From assembly GCA_031549185.1 (NCBI GenBank), contig JAVBQG010000074.1:1-26987 (forward strand): a DNA stretch of 26,987 nt, read 5' to 3'. Of the stretch, positions 24,075 through 26,987 are shown piece after piece (position 1 is the stretch's first letter; each line of letters begins with the position of its first letter). The translations under genes and the position numbers were made by a program. The DNA is from JAVBQG01 sp031549185 (GTDB lineage: Bacteria; Synergistota; Synergistia; Synergistales; Synergistaceae). The notes under the pieces were generated by a model that saw nothing but the letters and a program-made list of their open reading frames with translations, did not search any database and was not told where the DNA came from.

Positions 24075-24110
24075 ACAAATTTGTGATCAAAAGATCTTGA
24101 GTGAATTCAC
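24075..24110. promoter_or_regulatory. Cluster of short perfect palindromes upstream of the ech promoter (candidate operators)
   Basis: Four perfect palindromes lie in 36 bp: ACAAATTTGT (24075-24084), TGATCA (24084-24089), AAGATCTT (24091-24098) and GTGAATTCAC (24101-24110). ATTCAC then recurs at 24114-24119. They lie about 40-75 bp upstream of the candidate -10 of the hydrogenase operon, a typical place for activator sites. TTGTGA and TTCACAA half-sites recall Rex or CRP/FNR-type operators, but the spacing fits neither standard. Confidence 0.5.
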
Positions 24111-24269
24111 AATATTCACCTGGACCTCCACCCCGTTGATCCAACTGTAACATTATTTAAATAGAGACAAAAATAAACTTCGACAGGGAACTCCGCCGAT
24201 AGGGAGATAAATCATCTTTTCGCTTTTCTCGCCCCTCGTCTCCCTTTGCCCGGCACAGGAGGCTGCGTA

Positions 24270-25358
24270 TCACGTATTCCCCTCGCCGTCGACATCCTCG
24301 AACCCAAGTGTCCGCTGGCGGCCGCCGGGCATCGCCTCCCGAAAATTGCTCGCGGTGAGGCCGACCAGGCGGATCTTCTTCCGGCTCGTGTCGACGATCG
24401 CAAGCAGCTCCCGCGCGATCTTCCAGAGGACCTCGAACGTGCGGACGGGCTCGTCCGCCGTCCTGCGCCGCGAGATCTCCTCGAAGTCCGCGTACTTGAC
24501 CTTCAACGTCACGGTACGCCCGAAGAGCCCGTGCTTCGACAGGCGCTGCCAGACGTCCTCCGCGATCTCGCGCAGAAACGCCGTCAGCTCGGCTCGATCG
24601 TCCGTGTCGACCATAAACGTGTTCTCCGCGCCGATCGACTTCCGCTCGCGGTTCGGTTCCACCGGGCGGTCGTCCACTCCCCGCGCATTCTGGTAGTAGG
24701 TGTGCCCCATCTTGCCGAAGAGCCTCACGAGCTCATCCTCGCCGAATTGTTTCAGGTCGCTCCCTGTCCGGATGCCGAGGTTGTGCATCTTCTCGGCGGT
24801 GACTCTCCCGACGCCCCAGAACTGTTCGATCTTGAGCGTTTCGACGAACGCCTCGGCGTCCTCCGGCGGGATGACGTACAGCCCGTCCGGTTTGTCGTAG
24901 TCCGACGCAATTTTTGCCAGAAATTTGTTGACGGAGACACCCGCCGAGGCGGTGAGCCCCGTGGCTTTCAGAATCCGCCTTTTGATCTCGCGGGCGATGA
25001 TCGTCGCCGACGAGATTCCGAAACGGTTCTCCGTCACGTCCAGATACGCCTCGTCGAGCGACAGCGGCTCGACGAGGTCGGTGAAGGCGAGAAAAATTTT
25101 CCGGATCTGCAGGGATACGTCCCGGTAGACGTCGAAGCGAGCGGGTACGAAGATGAGCTGCGGACACTTCTGCATCGCGGTCTTCGAGGGCATTGCGGAG
25201 CGAACGCCATATTTGCGCGCCTCGTAGCTCGCCGCGGCGACCACGCCCCGCTCGAAAGCAAAACCGACTGCCAGCGGTTTCCCCCGGTACTGCGGGTTGT
25301 CGCGCTGTTCGATGGAGGCGTAGAAAGCGTCCATATCGACGTGGATGATCTTGCGCAT
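24270..25358 (-). CDS. dinB: DNA polymerase IV (Y-family translesion polymerase)
   Basis: A 362-residue error-prone polymerase. The palm metal ligands are Asp8 (HVDMDAFYASIE), Asp102 and Glu103 (SLDEAYLDV), with the steric-gate Phe12/Tyr13 pair following. The helix-hairpin-helix thumb (FWGVGRVTAEKMHNLGI) and little finger (KSIGAENTF onward) are complete. Near the C-terminus QRTLGF matches the QxxLxF sliding-clamp binding pattern. The frame is open upstream to 25616, but that part shadows the next gene; ATG 25358 gives the family N-terminus. It lies 31 bases after the 222-residue membrane protein gene and may be co-transcribed with it. Confidence 0.95.
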   Translation of the reverse strand: MRKIIHVDMDAFYASIEQRDNPQYRGKPLAVGFAFERGVVAAASYEARKYGVRSAMPSKTAMQKCPQLIFVPARFDVYRDVSLQIRKIFLAFTDLVEPLSLDEAYLDVTENRFGISSATIIAREIKRRILKATGLTASAGVSVNKFLAKIASDYDKPDGLYVIPPEDAEAFVETLKIEQFWGVGRVTAEKMHNLGIRTGSDLKQFGEDELVRLFGKMGHTYYQNARGVDDRPVEPNRERKSIGAENTFMVDTDDRAELTAFLREIAEDVWQRLSKHGLFGRTVTLKVKYADFEEISRRRTADEPVRTFEVLWKIARELLAIVDTSRKKIRLVGLTASNFREAMPGGRQRTLGFEDVDGEGNT

Positions 25359-25389
25359 AAACGCGATATACGGCCGTGGCCGCGCGGCC

Positions 25390-26058
25390 TCACTCCGAGC
25401 GCCGCAACTCCTCCAGCGCCCACTCCTCCTTGTATACTTCGTAGAGCCTGAGGACTTTCCCCAGGTTGCGAATCTGGCTCTCGGCAAGCAGCGCATCGAA
25501 CTCTTCGTCCGCCCCGTCCTCGCCCAGGAAACGAAGCTCGACCCGCCCGCTTGCCGCCACCCGCTTGAGAAGCGGCAAATTGGCATCGACGGGAAGCACC
25601 AGCGCTTCGGCGACATCGCCCTCCTCCGTGGGCGTCGATTCTCTCCGGAGATCCTGCATCGGAATCTCCTGTTCCTCCCCGTCGGCGACCACGATAAGCC
25701 GGTCGACGGAAGCGTCCTCGCTTCTCGTAAACCCGATCAGGACCCGGGCGTGCACGTCGTCCGACGCCTGCGAGACATAGGCGGCAAAGCCGCACGCGTA
25801 CTCCTCGTCCGCTGATGCCTTCGGCGTGAGCCACTTCCGCTCCTCCGCCCTGTCCTCGTAAACCTCCATCCCTTTTTCAAGCTCCTCCTTTTCCTGAAGC
25901 AGGAGCTCGTATCGATACTCGATATCGTTATCCAAAGCGGATGTCTTTTCGCCCGATCCGCGCGGAACCATCACAAGATAGACAAGGCTGGCTATGACGA
26001 GCAGAGCGGTGCCAAGCCCCAGACAGAATTCGACGAACGAGCCGCCCCTTTTGCGCAT
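25390..26058 (-). CDS. Single-pass membrane protein of unknown function
   Basis: A 222-residue protein with no family I recognise. Residues 1-6 are basic, ~12-32 form one transmembrane helix, ~42-75 are charged and heptad-like (a probable coiled coil, with LLLQEKEELEKGMEVYEDRAEE), and ~80-222 form an acidic soluble domain rich in beta-type patterns. The likely topology is an N-terminal anchor with the C-terminal domain outside the cytoplasm. ATG 26058 has GGAGG nine bases upstream; an out-of-frame ATG lies between. It may share a transcript with dinB, which follows after 31 bases. A second anchored unknown protein is encoded divergently. Confidence 0.7.
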   Translation of the reverse strand: MRKRGGSFVEFCLGLGTALLVIASLVYLVMVPRGSGEKTSALDNDIEYRYELLLQEKEELEKGMEVYEDRAEERKWLTPKASADEEYACGFAAYVSQASDDVHARVLIGFTRSEDASVDRLIVVADGEEQEIPMQDLRRESTPTEEGDVAEALVLPVDANLPLLKRVAASGRVELRFLGEDGADEEFDALLAESQIRNLGKVLRLYEVYKEEWALEELRRSE

Positions 26059-26097
26059 ACATCGTCACCTCCGTAGCGATCGGTCGATTGCTGGACA

Positions 26098-26127
26098 CTA
26101 TTATTCCACGTCTGCCGCGTTTGTCCA
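26098..26127 (-). promoter_or_regulatory. Candidate promoter for the 222-residue membrane protein and dinB
   Basis: On the minus strand TGGACA (26127-26122), an 18-bp spacer and TAATAG (26103-26098) resemble a sigma70 promoter. A leader of about 35 bases follows, including GGAGGTG. The match is moderate at both hexamers. Confidence 0.4.
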
Positions 26128-26174
26128 CCGGACGAAGTTCAATCCTCCCGCAATTTTTTCTTCCTTCTATAACT

Positions 26175-26180
26175 TATAAT
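26175..26180 (+). promoter_or_regulatory. Candidate -10 for the 199-residue membrane protein
   Basis: A perfect TATAAT at 26175-26180 lies 31 bases upstream of the ATG at 26211. The -35 position is occupied by an A/T-rich stretch without a clear hexamer. Confidence 0.45.
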
Positions 26181-26210
26181 GTTCGTAGGAGTTACGACGG
26201 GGGGGCTGAT

Positions 26211-26810
26211 ATGTCAATCACGCGAGAATACTCGCTCAATAGGAACGAGAGGACAAAATCCCGCGGGCCGATGCAAGCGATGCTCGGCTTTCTGGCGCTG
26301 ACCCTGCTCGCGCTCGGCGCGTGGATTCTGATCGCGCCGGACGAGGAGGAGCTCGCAAGGAGGGCGCGCGCGGAGGACTTCAAATCGCTTCAGGCATTCG
26401 AGGGAAGAATCGACCTCGCCATGAAGAACACCCTCAACGTCGGCTTCGAGACAAAAGAGGCGATCAAAATCGGCGCGCCCGGCATCCCCGAGGAGGAGCT
26501 GCAAGCTCTTCTGGACCGGGCGATCGCTGCATACCGCTTAAGCGCATCCGCTCTTGCCTCCCTCGCGAGAGAGACACCGGAGATGACAGACAAAAAGGCG
26601 CGTCGCCTGCTCGCGCAGAGCTGCACGAAACTGGCGCTGGGGGTCTCGCATCAGGCCGGCATTTTCTCGGATCTGAAATTCCCCGAGGAGGGCAAGTTGA
26701 CGCAGGAATATGTCGACCACCTCGTCTGGAACTCGGAAAAGGTGGACATCATCATACAAAGCGCGTTCGCGGACCTGGAAGCCGCCAGGAAATCCGTCGC
26801 GCCCGAATAA
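26211..26810 (+). CDS. Single-pass membrane protein of unknown function
   Basis: A 199-residue protein I cannot assign to a family. The first ~20 residues are polar and basic, ~22-42 form one transmembrane helix (AMLGFLALTLLALGAWILIA), and the rest is acidic and predicted helical. The start at 26211 is inferred: the frame is open upstream, but upstream residues would overlap the promoter TATAAT. The only ribosome-binding candidates are a G-run close to the ATG and an AGGAG about 20 bases upstream, so initiation may be weak. It is divergent from another single-pass unknown, with a spacer of 152 bp. Confidence 0.68.
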   Translation: MSITREYSLNRNERTKSRGPMQAMLGFLALTLLALGAWILIAPDEEELARRARAEDFKSLQAFEGRIDLAMKNTLNVGFETKEAIKIGAPGIPEEELQALLDRAIAAYRLSASALASLARETPEMTDKKARRLLAQSCTKLALGVSHQAGIFSDLKFPEEGKLTQEYVDHLVWNSEKVDIIIQSAFADLEAARKSVAPE

Positions 26811-26857
26811 AACCATTCGAATAAAGTCAAACACGAATAAGCCCTCATTGCCATTCG

Positions 26858-26899
26858 TCTGTGATAATGTCCGCTCGTAATTCATCTGTGAAAATGTCC
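26858..26899 (+). repeat. 27-bp-spaced direct repeat at the probable left end of an insertion sequence
   Basis: TCTGTGATAATGTCC (26858-26872) and TCTGTGAAAATGTCC (26885-26899) match at 14 of 15 positions, offset by 27 bases. They immediately precede the transposase-like start. Repeated terminal blocks like these are often transposase binding sites at an IS end. The right end lies outside the window. Confidence 0.6.
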
Positions 26900-26901
26900 T
26901 C

Positions 26902-26987
26902 ATGGAAGAAGGACGTATATCTTTGTCGAAAAGAGAATTGAAGCGTGCATTGGTATTGGAGCGAGTGACAAGCGGCAGTATGAGTTG
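26902..26987 (+). mobile_element. Transposase N-terminus (IS of the ISNCY/IS1202-like type), truncated by the window edge
   Basis: ATG 26902 opens a frame to the end of the window that reads MEEGRISLSKRELKRALVLE and then RVTSGSMS. This resembles the start of helix-turn-helix transposases of the ISNCY/IS1202 group (a short acidic start, then S-K/Q-R/K-E-L-x-R and x-V-L-x-R-V). The duplicated block just upstream supports an IS end. Only 28 residues are visible, so the family is tentative. The IS lies about 50-90 bases after the 199-residue gene and does not interrupt it. Confidence 0.6.

Noticed and set aside
24080..24115. A canonical Rex or FNR/CRP operator upstream of echA
   Set aside because: Half-sites resembling TTGTGA and TTCACAA exist, but their spacing does not match any of these consensus operators. 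Kept only as an unspecified palindrome cluster.
1..26987. tRNA, rRNA or CRISPR array
   Set aside because: No cloverleaf-like sequences, rRNA motifs or regularly spaced repeats were recognised by eye in the intergenic regions. A covariance search would be the decisive test.

Overview
The window looks like the chromosome of a GC-rich, anaerobic, probably amino-acid- or peptide-fermenting bacterium. Support for this is a complete Ech-type energy-converting [NiFe] hydrogenase with its full maturation set, an amino acid ABC transporter followed by a secreted family C69 dipeptidase, and no sign of aerobic respiration. The gene mix would fit Synergistota. That placement is inference from gene content and style, since no rRNA or marker gene is present.

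Layout. 1-4041 (+): tail of a solute-binding protein, an intercistronic hairpin, two amino acid ABC permeases, their ATPase, a C69 dipeptidase and a terminator. 4050-4997 (-): an orphan AllH/DUF2877 protein. 5151-7161 (+): an alkylation-repair pair, an Ada-N/AraC/AlkA fusion and an Ogt methyltransferase. 7174-8058 (-): a TSUP permease. 8360-9139 (+): a metallo-beta-lactamase-fold protein. 9158-10052 (+): a strong sigma70-type promoter, an FMN riboswitch with a visible translational switch, and ribB. 10139-10597 (-): a VOC/glyoxalase-like protein, divergent from a HAD-fold protein that has lost its nucleophilic Asp and overlaps a YczE-like membrane protein (10693-11846, +). 11856-11962: a terminator-like hairpin and a long imperfect inverted repeat. 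11988-13223 (-): a PLP aminotransferase.

13270-24036 (-) is the centrepiece. It appears to be one roughly 10.7 kb transcription unit, echABCDEF-hypABFCDE, with mostly overlapping genes and a clear intrinsic terminator after hypE. EchA/B are the membrane ion-pumping module, EchC/D/E/F the NiFe and Fe-S module, and HypA/B insert nickel while HypF/C/D/E build the Fe(CN)2CO group. EchE ends at its last Cys motif with no cleavable tail, and no maturation protease gene is present. A cluster of small palindromes upstream of the putative promoter is a candidate regulatory region.

24270-26987: dinB (-), a single-pass membrane protein of unknown function (-), a divergent single-pass membrane protein of unknown function (+), and at the right edge the beginning of an insertion sequence with a transposase N-terminus.

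No tRNA, rRNA or CRISPR array was recognised. Many start codons given here are shortened from the longest possible reading frame, on the basis of ribosome-binding sites and family starts.
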